64,000 bases of DNA, from assembly GCA_964471115.1 (NCBI GenBank), contig CAYYFE010000011.1, positions 1 to 64,000 of the forward strand, in the 5' to 3' direction. This stretch comes from SYFT01 sp964471115 (GTDB lineage: Bacteria; Acidobacteriota; Vicinamibacteria; Vicinamibacterales; SCN-69-37). This document shows positions 1-7,145 of this stretch, piece by piece (position 1 is the first letter of the stretch; every line of letters starts with the position of its first letter). The position numbers and the translations under genes are program-made. The notes under the pieces were generated by a model. The model was not told the DNA's origin. It did no database searches and worked only from the letters and a program-made list of their open reading frames with translations.

Positions 1-1017
1 GCGCAGGCCGGTCGTGGCGGCGCGGGTGCGGCCGGCGCGGCGGGCGCGGCGGCTCCGGCCCCGGGCCGGGGCGGACGCGGCGGCACGCCGACCGGTCCCA
101 ACCAGTGCCACGACATCACGACCTATCAGCAGGCCGGTTTCGCCGGCGGCGCGTGCGGCGGCTACGGCCTGCTGCTCGACATCCGCGAACCGACCCATCC
201 GATCCGCATCGACTTTGCCGGCGACCCGAACATGTCGTTCTGGCATTCGGCCACCTTCAGCAACGACGGCACCAAGGTGCTGTTCTCTGACGAGTGGGGC
301 GGCGGCCGCGCGCCTCGTTGCCGCGCGGAAGATCGCCTGGAGTGGGGCGCCAACGCCCTCTTCACGATCGAGAAGGGCAAGCTGGTCTTCCACAGCTACT
401 ACAAGATGCCGGCGGCCCAGACCGAGTGGGAGAACTGCGTGGCCCACAACGGCTCGCTGATTCCCGTGCCCGGCCGCGACATCATGGTGCAGGGCTTCTA
501 CCAGGGCGGCATCACCGTGTTCGACTGGACCGACGTGAAGAAGCCGTACGAAATCGCGTACTTCGACCGCGGTCCGCTCGAGGACGGCCGCCTGACCTCG
601 GCCGGCTCGTGGTCGGTCTACTGGCACAACGGCTACATCTACAGCTCGGAGATCGCGCGCGGTCTCGACATCTACGAACTGGTGCCGACGCCGCACCTGT
701 CGCAGAACGAAATCGACGCGGCCAAGACGGTGCGCTTCCAGGAAGCCAACGCGCAGGACCAGCGGCGCATCAGCTGGCCGCCCAGCTTCGCGGTGGCGCG
801 CGCCTTCGTCGATCAGCTGGAACGGTCGAAGGGCCTGTCGGCCGCCGACATCACCGCCACGCGGTCGGCGCTGCAGCAGGCGGAAGCTGCCAACGGCGCC
901 GCGCGCCGGACGGCGCTCACGACGCTGGGCACGCGGCTGAACGGGCTGGTCTCGGGTTCGTCGGATCAGGCCAAGCTGCGGATGCTCATCGGCGCGGTGG
1001 GCGATCTGGCGAGATAA
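1..1017 (+). CDS. LVIVD-repeat-type secreted protein, C-terminal part (5' truncated)
   Basis: The reading frame is open from base 1 to a TAA at 1015-1017, so the N-terminus lies outside the window. The first ~30 visible residues are a Gly/Ala/Arg-rich low-complexity stretch. After it come beta-propeller-like pieces: HSATFSNDGTKVLFSDEWGG, then GGITVFDWTDVKKPYEIAYF, then a segment ending in SSEIARGLDIYEL. This matches the LVIVD-repeat (choice-of-anchor/propeller) proteins common in Acidobacteria, in which each blade ends with a 'D-I-x-x-P-x-x-P' element. The last ~100 residues (from about VRFQEANAQ) are helical and have no recognised function. A role as an extracytoplasmic binding protein is inferred from the family. 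It stands alone and ends just before a bidirectional-looking terminator. Confidence 0.6.
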   Translation, partial: AQAGRGGAGAAGAAGAAAPAPGRGGRGGTPTGPNQCHDITTYQQAGFAGGACGGYGLLLDIREPTHPIRIDFAGDPNMSFWHSATFSNDGTKVLFSDEWGGGRAPRCRAEDRLEWGANALFTIEKGKLVFHSYYKMPAAQTEWENCVAHNGSLIPVPGRDIMVQGFYQGGITVFDWTDVKKPYEIAYFDRGPLEDGRLTSAGSWSVYWHNGYIYSSEIARGLDIYELVPTPHLSQNEIDAAKTVRFQEANAQDQRRISWPPSFAVARAFVDQLERSKGLSAADITATRSALQQAEAANGAARRTALTTLGTRLNGLVSGSSDQAKLRMLIGAVGDLAR

Positions 1018-1023
1018 GAGCCA

Positions 1024-1050
1024 GGGTCCACAAGGTCCACAGGGTCCACA
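1024..1050. repeat. 9-bp tandem repeat, 3 copies (GGGTCCACA type)
   Basis: Three adjacent 9-bp units (GGGTCCACA, AGGTCCACA, GGGTCCACA) follow the stop codon of the LVIVD-type gene. The third unit forms the left arm of the terminator that follows. The same 9-mer occurs in tandem again at 14656-14682. Confidence 0.85.
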
Positions 1051-1077
1051 GGGTGCTTAGCCCTGTGGACCTTTTTT
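1043..1077. terminator. Intrinsic terminator built from the 9-bp repeat
   Basis: The left arm GGTCCACAGGG (1043-1053) pairs perfectly over 11 bp with CCCTGTGGACC (1061-1071). The loop is 7 nt and six T follow (1072-1077). In the plus direction this is a textbook rho-independent terminator for the LVIVD-type gene. The TAA stop of the minus-strand regulator (1057-1059) lies in the loop, so the hairpin is shared by two convergent genes. Confidence 0.85.
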
Positions 1078-2778
1078 CATTGCGGCCCTGATGGCGGCAA
1101 AGCGCGGATCGTCGCGCAGCGGATCCAGGGCCGGATCGACGTCCAGGTAGATCAGCCAGTACGACCGTTCGGCCAGGGCCTGCTGGAGCCAGCCAATCGC
1201 GTCGTCCACCCTCCCGAGCGCGGCCTCGATGACCGACAGCGCGTACGCCGGCACAAACGTCTCGCGGGAGCGCTCCCGCAACTCATCCATGGCGGCGCGC
1301 GCGCGATCCGCATCGCCGCGCAGGGCCCACAAACGCCCGAGCGCGGCCACGACATCGCGATCCCCCGAGAGGCGGCGGGAAATCTCCAGGGCCGCCTCCG
1401 CGGCGTCGTAGCGGCCCAGCTGGGTCAGCGCCAGTCCGCGGCGGAAGTGCGCCATCGAGAACTGTGGATCGAGTTGCAGAACGCGGGTGAACTGGCGTTC
1501 CGCCTCTTCGTACCGCCGCTCGTAGTAGTCCGGGTAGCCGGCAATGGTGCTGGTGATGAGCGACAACGGATCGAGCGCCTGGGCGCGTGCCAGCGCCGCG
1601 CGGGCTTCATCAAACCGGCCCCGGGCGGTCAGGTACATGCCGTAGCGCTGGTGCGCGTCGGCGTACTCGGGATTGAGCGCCAGCGCGCGCTGCCACGAGC
1701 GCTCCGCCGTGTCCCAATCCCAGCCGTAGAACAGCTCGTAGACCCCAAGCGAGTTATGGGCCTCGGCCAGCGTCTCGTCGAGCAGGAGTGCCTGCCGCGC
1801 GGCCGCGAGCGACGGCGGATACGCCTCAACGGGCCGGAGGGCGCCGTACAAACTCTGCAGGGCGTACGCATCGGCCAGACCGACGTAGGCCAGCGAAAAA
1901 TCGGCGTCGAGATCGATGGCGTCTCGGAAACACGCAATCGCCGGCGCCAGCGTCTCGGTCAGCCGCTTGTTGAGCAGGTACCGGCCTTTCATGTAGCACT
2001 GGTACGCCGGAGAACTGCGCGTGACCCGTGCCGCAATCCTCGCCTGCTCCTCGTGGGTCAGGCCCACCCGGAGCGTCGAGGCCACCTGCCGCACCACCGC
2101 TTCCTGCACGGCCATCGACTCGCGCGCCTGCGCACTGAACTCGCCGGTCCACACCTGCCAGCCAGATGCGACATCGACCAGCTCCACGACGACGGCCGCG
2201 GGGCGCATGCGGCCCACCACGACCAGCGACACGCCCAGATCCCTCCCGGCCACGATCGGATCGAGCGGCCGCCCTTTGAGGCGGAACACCACGGCCCGCG
2301 CCTTCACGCGAATCCCCTCGACGCGCGACAGGGTCGTGATCACGCCCTCCGCCAGTCCGTCGCACAGGTACTCGATGGAAGGGTCACCGGTCTCGTTGAC
2401 GAACGGCAGCACGGCGACCGATGCCCCCAGCGCGCGCCCCTCCGTCGGGCGACGCGTGGCGACCGCGCCGGCGAACCGGTACCCGGTGCCGGGCAACGTG
2501 ACGATCAGGCGATGGTCCTGCCGGCCCTCGCCAAGCGCCTTGCGCACCAGCGAGATGTTCTGCGGCAGGTTCGCCTCTTCGACAAACACGTCGGGCCAGA
2601 CCCGCTCGAGCAGTTGCTGTTTGGTGACGACCCGGCCGGCCGCCTCGACGAGCACCTGCAGCACGTCGAAGGCCTTCGGGGCCAGCGTCACGGGTTGACC
2701 CGCGCGGGTCAACCGGCGTGTTCTGGGGTCGAGCACGAACTCCTCGAATTCGAAGACCTGCTCCTGACCATCCGGCAT
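1057..2778 (-). CDS. OmpR/CadC-type winged-helix regulator fused to a TolB-N-like domain and TPR repeats
   Basis: The protein has 573 aa. Residues ~10-105 form an OmpR/PhoB-type winged helix (VTLAPKAFDVLQVLVEAAGR, EEANLPQNISLVRKAL, GTGYRFAG). Residues ~120-260 resemble the domain of FlgO/adenylate-cyclase-associated regulators (VAVLPFVNETGDPSIEYLCD). Residues ~270-560 are TPR repeats with Y-x-G-L-A and A-L-x-L-x-P helices. No membrane segment is visible, so this is a cytosolic relative of the CadC-like regulators that are abundant in Acidobacteria. The target is unknown. It starts 36 bp downstream of the SurA-like gene and may share its transcript. Its stop codon sits inside the terminator loop. 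Confidence 0.85.
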   Translation of the reverse strand: MPDGQEQVFEFEEFVLDPRTRRLTRAGQPVTLAPKAFDVLQVLVEAAGRVVTKQQLLERVWPDVFVEEANLPQNISLVRKALGEGRQDHRLIVTLPGTGYRFAGAVATRRPTEGRALGASVAVLPFVNETGDPSIEYLCDGLAEGVITTLSRVEGIRVKARAVVFRLKGRPLDPIVAGRDLGVSLVVVGRMRPAAVVVELVDVASGWQVWTGEFSAQARESMAVQEAVVRQVASTLRVGLTHEEQARIAARVTRSSPAYQCYMKGRYLLNKRLTETLAPAIACFRDAIDLDADFSLAYVGLADAYALQSLYGALRPVEAYPPSLAAARQALLLDETLAEAHNSLGVYELFYGWDWDTAERSWQRALALNPEYADAHQRYGMYLTARGRFDEARAALARAQALDPLSLITSTIAGYPDYYERRYEEAERQFTRVLQLDPQFSMAHFRRGLALTQLGRYDAAEAALEISRRLSGDRDVVAALGRLWALRGDADRARAAMDELRERSRETFVPAYALSVIEAALGRVDDAIGWLQQALAERSYWLIYLDVDPALDPLRDDPRFAAIRAAMKKGPQG

Positions 2779-2814
2779 GCGCGACGAACCCTGATGGACC
2801 TTGCGGCCCCTGCT

Positions 2815-3855
2815 CTATTTCGCTGCGTCGGGCAGCTTGCCCTGGGCCGCGACGATGCGGCGCGCGAGGTAGTTCACGATGTCGGCGTCGGCGCGCAGGC
2901 GGGCGAGGTACGCGCCCTGCAGCAGCTGGGTACGCCGATCCTTCATGGCGTTCCGGATGCCTTCCTTCACCTCCGGATCGCTCAGGTCGCGCTGCCCCGG
3001 CTCGAGGACCCGCACCAGCGCGAGGAGGGTCGTCACCGGCCCGTTGCTGACCGTGGACATGTCGCCGGGTTTCATGCCCATGACCGCGCGGCGCAACGTG
3101 GGCGCCGCCTGATCGACCCGTGACTGCGGAATCAGGCCCATGTCGCCGCCGTTGGGCGCCGACTGCGGATCCTCCGAGAAGTTGGCGGCCAGCGCCGCAA
3201 AGCTTTCTCCGCGCTTGAGCTGCTCGGTCAGCATGATCACCTTGCGCTCCGCCTCGCCCGGCGATCGCGCATCGTCGTTCTGCTGGTTGTTGACCTGCGT
3301 GGGCTCGGAGGTGACGACAATCTGCGCGAGGTGATACTGGCGCTCGGCCACGTTGAACTGCGCGCGGTTGGCGTCGAAGTAGGCCGTCACCTCGTCGTCA
3401 CTGATGGTCACCTTGTTGGTGACGTCCTGCTCGATCACCTTCTGGGTGGTGAGCTCGCGGGTGACTTCCTCGCGGAACTGCGCCGCCGTCGTCTGCCGGG
3501 CCTCGAGCTGCTTGTTGAACTCCTCGTCGGACAACTTGCCGCGCCGCTCGGCGACGGCGTTCTCGACCTCGGCGGCCGTCGGCACGATCTTCAACTCGGC
3601 CGCACGCGCCAGCAGCAGTTCGTCGGTGATGAGTTCATCGACCAGGCCCAGTTTGGCGGCCACGGCCTCTTCCTCGCTGGGAGGCACCTGGGCCTGCGCA
3701 GCCATGCTGCGATAGAAGCGGTCGACGCGCTCCTTGCGGATTTCGGTGCCGTTGACGGTCGCCCAGACGTCCGGACCGGGCTCGGGAGGGGTGCTGGGGC
3801 CACACGCCACGAGAGAGACGAGCAACGGCGTGGCACGAAGGACTGATAGACGCAT
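2815..3855 (-). CDS. SurA/PpiC-type periplasmic peptidyl-prolyl isomerase lipoprotein
   Basis: The protein has 346 aa. A short signal peptide ends in a lipobox (LVSLVAC-G), predicting a lipid-anchored periplasmic protein. Residues ~28-150 are a SurA N-terminal-like chaperone domain (VWATVNGTEIRKERVDRFY). Residues ~165-300 are a parvulin-type rotamase domain with the typical string NFSEDPQSAPNGGDMGLIPQ. Parvulin chaperones of this architecture assist folding of exported proteins, so a role in envelope protein quality control is inferred. A TAGACT box lies 6 nt upstream of the ATG. The winged-helix/TPR regulator follows after 36 bp. Confidence 0.85.
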   Translation of the reverse strand: MRLSVLRATPLLVSLVACGPSTPPEPGPDVWATVNGTEIRKERVDRFYRSMAAQAQVPPSEEEAVAAKLGLVDELITDELLLARAAELKIVPTAAEVENAVAERRGKLSDEEFNKQLEARQTTAAQFREEVTRELTTQKVIEQDVTNKVTISDDEVTAYFDANRAQFNVAERQYHLAQIVVTSEPTQVNNQQNDDARSPGEAERKVIMLTEQLKRGESFAALAANFSEDPQSAPNGGDMGLIPQSRVDQAAPTLRRAVMGMKPGDMSTVSNGPVTTLLALVRVLEPGQRDLSDPEVKEGIRNAMKDRRTQLLQGAYLARLRADADIVNYLARRIVAAQGKLPDAAK

Positions 3856-3861
3856 GACAGA

Positions 3862-3867
3862 AGTCTA
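3862..3867 (-). promoter_or_regulatory. Possible -10 box of the SurA-like gene
   Basis: On the minus strand TAGACT lies 6 nt before the ATG at 3855 and no Shine-Dalgarno is visible. This spacing would place transcription start at or next to the start codon (leaderless). No convincing -35 is seen. Confidence 0.35.
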
Positions 3868-3941
3868 GCCCGAATCTTTCACATGGAGGACTGGAGAGCT
3901 GGGAGGGATGCCTGAGGGGTGGCTGCCGCCAGCGGCGGCAG

Positions 3942-4021
3942 GCGCGATCGGTCGTGAGGGCCGACGTGAGAGCGCGATGGGTCGCGACCGCTTTCACGTC
4001 GGTCCTCACGACCGATCGCGC
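3942..4021. repeat. 80-bp near-perfect palindrome (33-bp arms, 14-nt loop)
   Basis: The arm 3942-3974 (beginning GCGCGATCGGTCGTGAGG) is the reverse complement of 3989-4021 over 33 bp with about two mismatches. The loop CGATGGGTCGCGAC can itself pair GCGA with TCGC. It is flanked by smaller hairpins (about 3924-3941 and 4024-4040). It fills the 275-bp gap between two divergent genes. There is no T-run and no coding sequence. A MITE-like or REP-type element is possible, as is a large operator or cruciform. The sequence alone does not decide. Confidence 0.8.
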
Positions 4022-4117
4022 GCGCCCGGCTGCGCCGGGCACCCACCCCCGTTGGAATCGGGATCCCGCCTCCATTCCTCGTTGTGAATAGCTCGGACCG
4101 GCGGTTCGTGGTTCGGG

Positions 4118-4123
4118 TATATT
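4118..4123 (+). promoter_or_regulatory. Possible -10 box of the S9 peptidase gene
   Basis: TATATT lies 7 nt before the ATG at 4131 and there is no Shine-Dalgarno between them. The geometry suits a leaderless transcript. The -35 region is not recognisable. Confidence 0.4.
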
Positions 4124-4130
4124 TCCGGCC

Positions 4131-7076
4131 ATGCGAAGACGCCTGGCTGTACGAACTCTCCTGCTGGCGGCCGTCCTGGTGGCGGTGGCGGCGTATCCGG
4201 CGGCCCAGACCAAGAAGGTGCTGTCGGTCGACGACTATCCGAAGTGGCGCAGCATCGCGGGCGCGTCGCTGTCGCCGGATGGCGCGTGGGCGGCGTACAC
4301 GCTGCAACTGACCAACGTGCCGGAGAACGCCACGAAGCCTGAACTGCGCCTGCGGAACCTGGCGACGGATCAGGAGACGACGGTCGCCAACGCGTCGGGC
4401 GCGGTGTTTTCACCAGACGCGAAGTGGATCGCCTACATCGTCGACCCGGGTGGCGCAGGAGGCGGCGGCAGAGGCGGCCGTGAGGGGGGCGGCGCGGGTG
4501 GAGGCGCCGCGCAGGAACAGGGACGCGGCAACGCCGCACCCGCCGAACCACGGCGGGTGGAACTGCGCAACATCGCGACCGGCGCGGTGAAGGCGTGGCA
4601 GGACATCGCCTCGTTCGAGTTCGCGAATGCGTCAACCCATCTGCTGCTGCGGCGGCGCCCGCCACAGGCCGCCGGCGGCGCGGGCCGGGGCGGCGACGCG
4701 GGCGGGACGCAGGGCAACGCCGGGGCGCAGACCCCCGCGGCCGGTGCGCCTCCGCCGCCACGCGGCGTCGAGGTCATCGTGCACAACCTCACCACGGGTC
4801 GCGATGTGCCGCTCGGCAACGTGGCCGACATCGATTTCAATCGTCAGGGCACGCTGCTGGCCTACACGGTGGACGCCGCCTCGAAGGACAGCAACGGCCT
4901 GTTCGTACTCGACCTGTCCGACAACTCCGTGGCGTCACTCGACAATGACGCGAAGCGATACACGCGGCTGACCTGGAACGATGCGGGCACGGGGCTGGCC
5001 GTCCTCAAGGGCGCCGATGTCGAGAAGATGCGCGAACGGCCAAACCAGCTGCTGGTGTATCCGGATGTGGCGGCGGCGATGGCGCCGCAGGGCGCGGCGC
5101 CGGTGCTGCTCGATCCAGCCGCGGCCCAGGGATTCCCGGCCGACTGGGTCGTGAGCGATCGCGCCACGCTCGATTGGAGCGACGATGGCGCGCGGGTGTA
5201 TTTCGGAATCAAGCCTCAGGTGCCGGTGCAGGAGACCCGCCGGCGCAATCCCGATACCGAGGCCGACGTCGACGTGTGGCACACCGCAGAAGAGCGCATC
5301 CAGTCGCAGCAGATGGTGCGGGCGCAGCAGGATCAGAACTTCACGTACCGCCAGGCGTTCGACGTCGGCCGCCGCGCCTTCATCACGCTGACCGACGACA
5401 CGATGCGCGACATCGACATCGCGCTGACCGGGCGCTGGGCCGTGGGCCGTGACACGCGTGGGTACATTCACGACTACGAACGGCCCGCCGCGGACCTGTA
5501 CCGCGTGGACACCACCACCGGCGAACGCACGTTGATGTTCAAGGGCCAGCTCATCGGCAGCCACCTCTTCGGGATTTCACCCAACGGCCGTCAGTTCCTC
5601 TACTGGAAGGACGACCGCGTGCACGCGTTCGACCTGGACGCGGCGACCAGCCGCCCGCTGGGTGGCCCGAAACCGGTGAGTTTCGTGGACATGGAGTTCG
5701 ATCGCCCCGGCCCGAAGCCGTCGTACGGCGTGGCCGGGTACACGCCGGATGGGTCGGCCGTGGTGATGCAGCACCGGTACGACCTGTGGGTGCTGCCGCT
5801 CGACGGATCGGCCGGCCGGAATCTGACCAACGGCGAAGGCACCAAGCAGGAGATCCGCTTCCGCGTGGTCCGCACCGATCCGGTGGACCCGCTGGCGGAC
5901 CATGGTCCCGGCGGCGCGGCAGCCGCGCGCCAGAAGATCGACCTCACGCAGCCGGTCACGTTGTCGGCCTACGGCGAGTACACGAAGAAGTCGGGGTTCT
6001 ACACGCTGGCCGGCGGCCGGCTGACGCCCATCGTCTACGAAGACGCGTCCTTCAGCACACCGACGCGCGCGCTCAAGGCCGACACGTACCTGTTCACGCG
6101 CCAGACGTTCATCGAGTTCCCCGACCTGCGGGTGTCCGACGCCAACTTCGGCACGTCGAAGAAGATCTCGAACGCCAACCCACAGCAGGCCGAATACCTG
6201 TGGGGCCGGCGGATCCTCTTCGACTACAAGAACCGCGATGGCGTGCGGCTGCAGGGCATTCTGGCGCTGCCTGATGACTACAAGGCCGGCGAGAAGCGGC
6301 CGATGATCGTGACCTTCTACGAGAAGAACTCGCAGAACCTGCATCGCTACAGCGCGCCGTCGTACCTGACCGGCATGGGCGCGTCGCCCATCGAGGCGGT
6401 CAGCCGCGGCTACATCACGATGCTGCCCGACATCCATTTCCGCACCGGGTCGTCACACTCCGACATGCTCGAGTGCGTGGAGGCGGCGGTGCGCGAAGTG
6501 ATCAAGATGGGCTACGTCGACCCGGCGAAAATCGCGGTCACCGGGCACAGCTACGGCGGCGAAGGCGCCGCGTTCATCGCCGGGCGGTCGAAGATGTTCG
6601 CCGCCGTCGGCATGGGCGCGGGCGTGACGGACCTCTACTCGGACTTCAACCAGAGCTGGGGCTGGTCGTATCAGGTCACCGGCGGCAGCGGCGCGAACGG
6701 CCACGACTACTACCTGTTCGGCCAGGGCCGGTGGGGCTTCACGCCGTGGGATCGGCCCGAAGTCTACCGGTTTGAGTCCGCGATCTCGCACGTCAAGGAC
6801 GTCGTCGCGCCGGTGCTCATCATGCACGGCACGGCCGATCCCACGGTGTCGTTCAGCGAAGGCATGAACTTCTACAACGCGCTGCGGTTCTATCAGAAGA
6901 ACGCCGTGTTGCTGGCGTATCCGGGCGAAGGCCACGGCCTGCGCGGCCTGGCCAATCGCAAGGACCTGACGGTGCGCTACTTCGAATTCTTCGACCACTA
7001 CCTCAAGGGCGCCCCGGCGCCAGAGTGGGTCAAGAGCGGAGTGCCGTATCTGAAGAAGGCGAACGGTGGCAAGTAG
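4131..7076 (+). CDS. Secreted S9-family prolyl oligopeptidase-like serine peptidase
   Basis: The protein has 981 aa with a clear signal peptide (RTLLLAAVLVAVAA, cleavage near PAAQ), so it is exported. Residues ~30-650 form the WD40-like beta-propeller and ~690-975 the alpha/beta-hydrolase domain. The catalytic triad can be read as Ser807 in GHSYGG, Asp903 in HGTADP and His935 in GEGHGL. S9 enzymes cleave short peptides, often after proline, so peptide scavenging is inferred. Two Gly/Ala/Pro-rich low-complexity inserts (about residues 106-140 and 178-211) interrupt the first propeller blades, and the protein is longer than typical family members. The TAG stop is part of the first unit of a 10-bp tandem repeat. 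Confidence 0.92.
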   Translation: MRRRLAVRTLLLAAVLVAVAAYPAAQTKKVLSVDDYPKWRSIAGASLSPDGAWAAYTLQLTNVPENATKPELRLRNLATDQETTVANASGAVFSPDAKWIAYIVDPGGAGGGGRGGREGGGAGGGAAQEQGRGNAAPAEPRRVELRNIATGAVKAWQDIASFEFANASTHLLLRRRPPQAAGGAGRGGDAGGTQGNAGAQTPAAGAPPPPRGVEVIVHNLTTGRDVPLGNVADIDFNRQGTLLAYTVDAASKDSNGLFVLDLSDNSVASLDNDAKRYTRLTWNDAGTGLAVLKGADVEKMRERPNQLLVYPDVAAAMAPQGAAPVLLDPAAAQGFPADWVVSDRATLDWSDDGARVYFGIKPQVPVQETRRRNPDTEADVDVWHTAEERIQSQQMVRAQQDQNFTYRQAFDVGRRAFITLTDDTMRDIDIALTGRWAVGRDTRGYIHDYERPAADLYRVDTTTGERTLMFKGQLIGSHLFGISPNGRQFLYWKDDRVHAFDLDAATSRPLGGPKPVSFVDMEFDRPGPKPSYGVAGYTPDGSAVVMQHRYDLWVLPLDGSAGRNLTNGEGTKQEIRFRVVRTDPVDPLADHGPGGAAAARQKIDLTQPVTLSAYGEYTKKSGFYTLAGGRLTPIVYEDASFSTPTRALKADTYLFTRQTFIEFPDLRVSDANFGTSKKISNANPQQAEYLWGRRILFDYKNRDGVRLQGILALPDDYKAGEKRPMIVTFYEKNSQNLHRYSAPSYLTGMGASPIEAVSRGYITMLPDIHFRTGSSHSDMLECVEAAVREVIKMGYVDPAKIAVTGHSYGGEGAAFIAGRSKMFAAVGMGAGVTDLYSDFNQSWGWSYQVTGGSGANGHDYYLFGQGRWGFTPWDRPEVYRFESAISHVKDVVAPVLIMHGTADPTVSFSEGMNFYNALRFYQKNAVLLAYPGEGHGLRGLANRKDLTVRYFEFFDHYLKGAPAPEWVKSGVPYLKKANGGK

Positions 7077-7145
7077 TGGCAAGTAGTGGCAAGTAGTGGC
7101 AAGTAGCGGCAGGTGGCGGCAGGTGGCGGCAAGTGGCGGCAGTGT
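7066..7145. repeat. 10-bp tandem repeat, 8 copies (GTGGCAAGTA/GCGGCAGGTG)
   Basis: Four GTGGCAAGTA units are followed by four diverged units (GCGGCAGGTG twice, GCGGCAAGTG, GCGGCAGTGT). The array begins inside the last codons of the S9 peptidase and runs up to the stop codon of the convergent ADOP permease, so it forms the whole intergenic space. No hairpin or T-run is present. Confidence 0.9.

Noticed and set aside
1447..3123. Plus-strand frame opposite the TPR regulator and SurA-like gene
   Set aside because: Crosses two real genes in antisense and has shadow-type composition.
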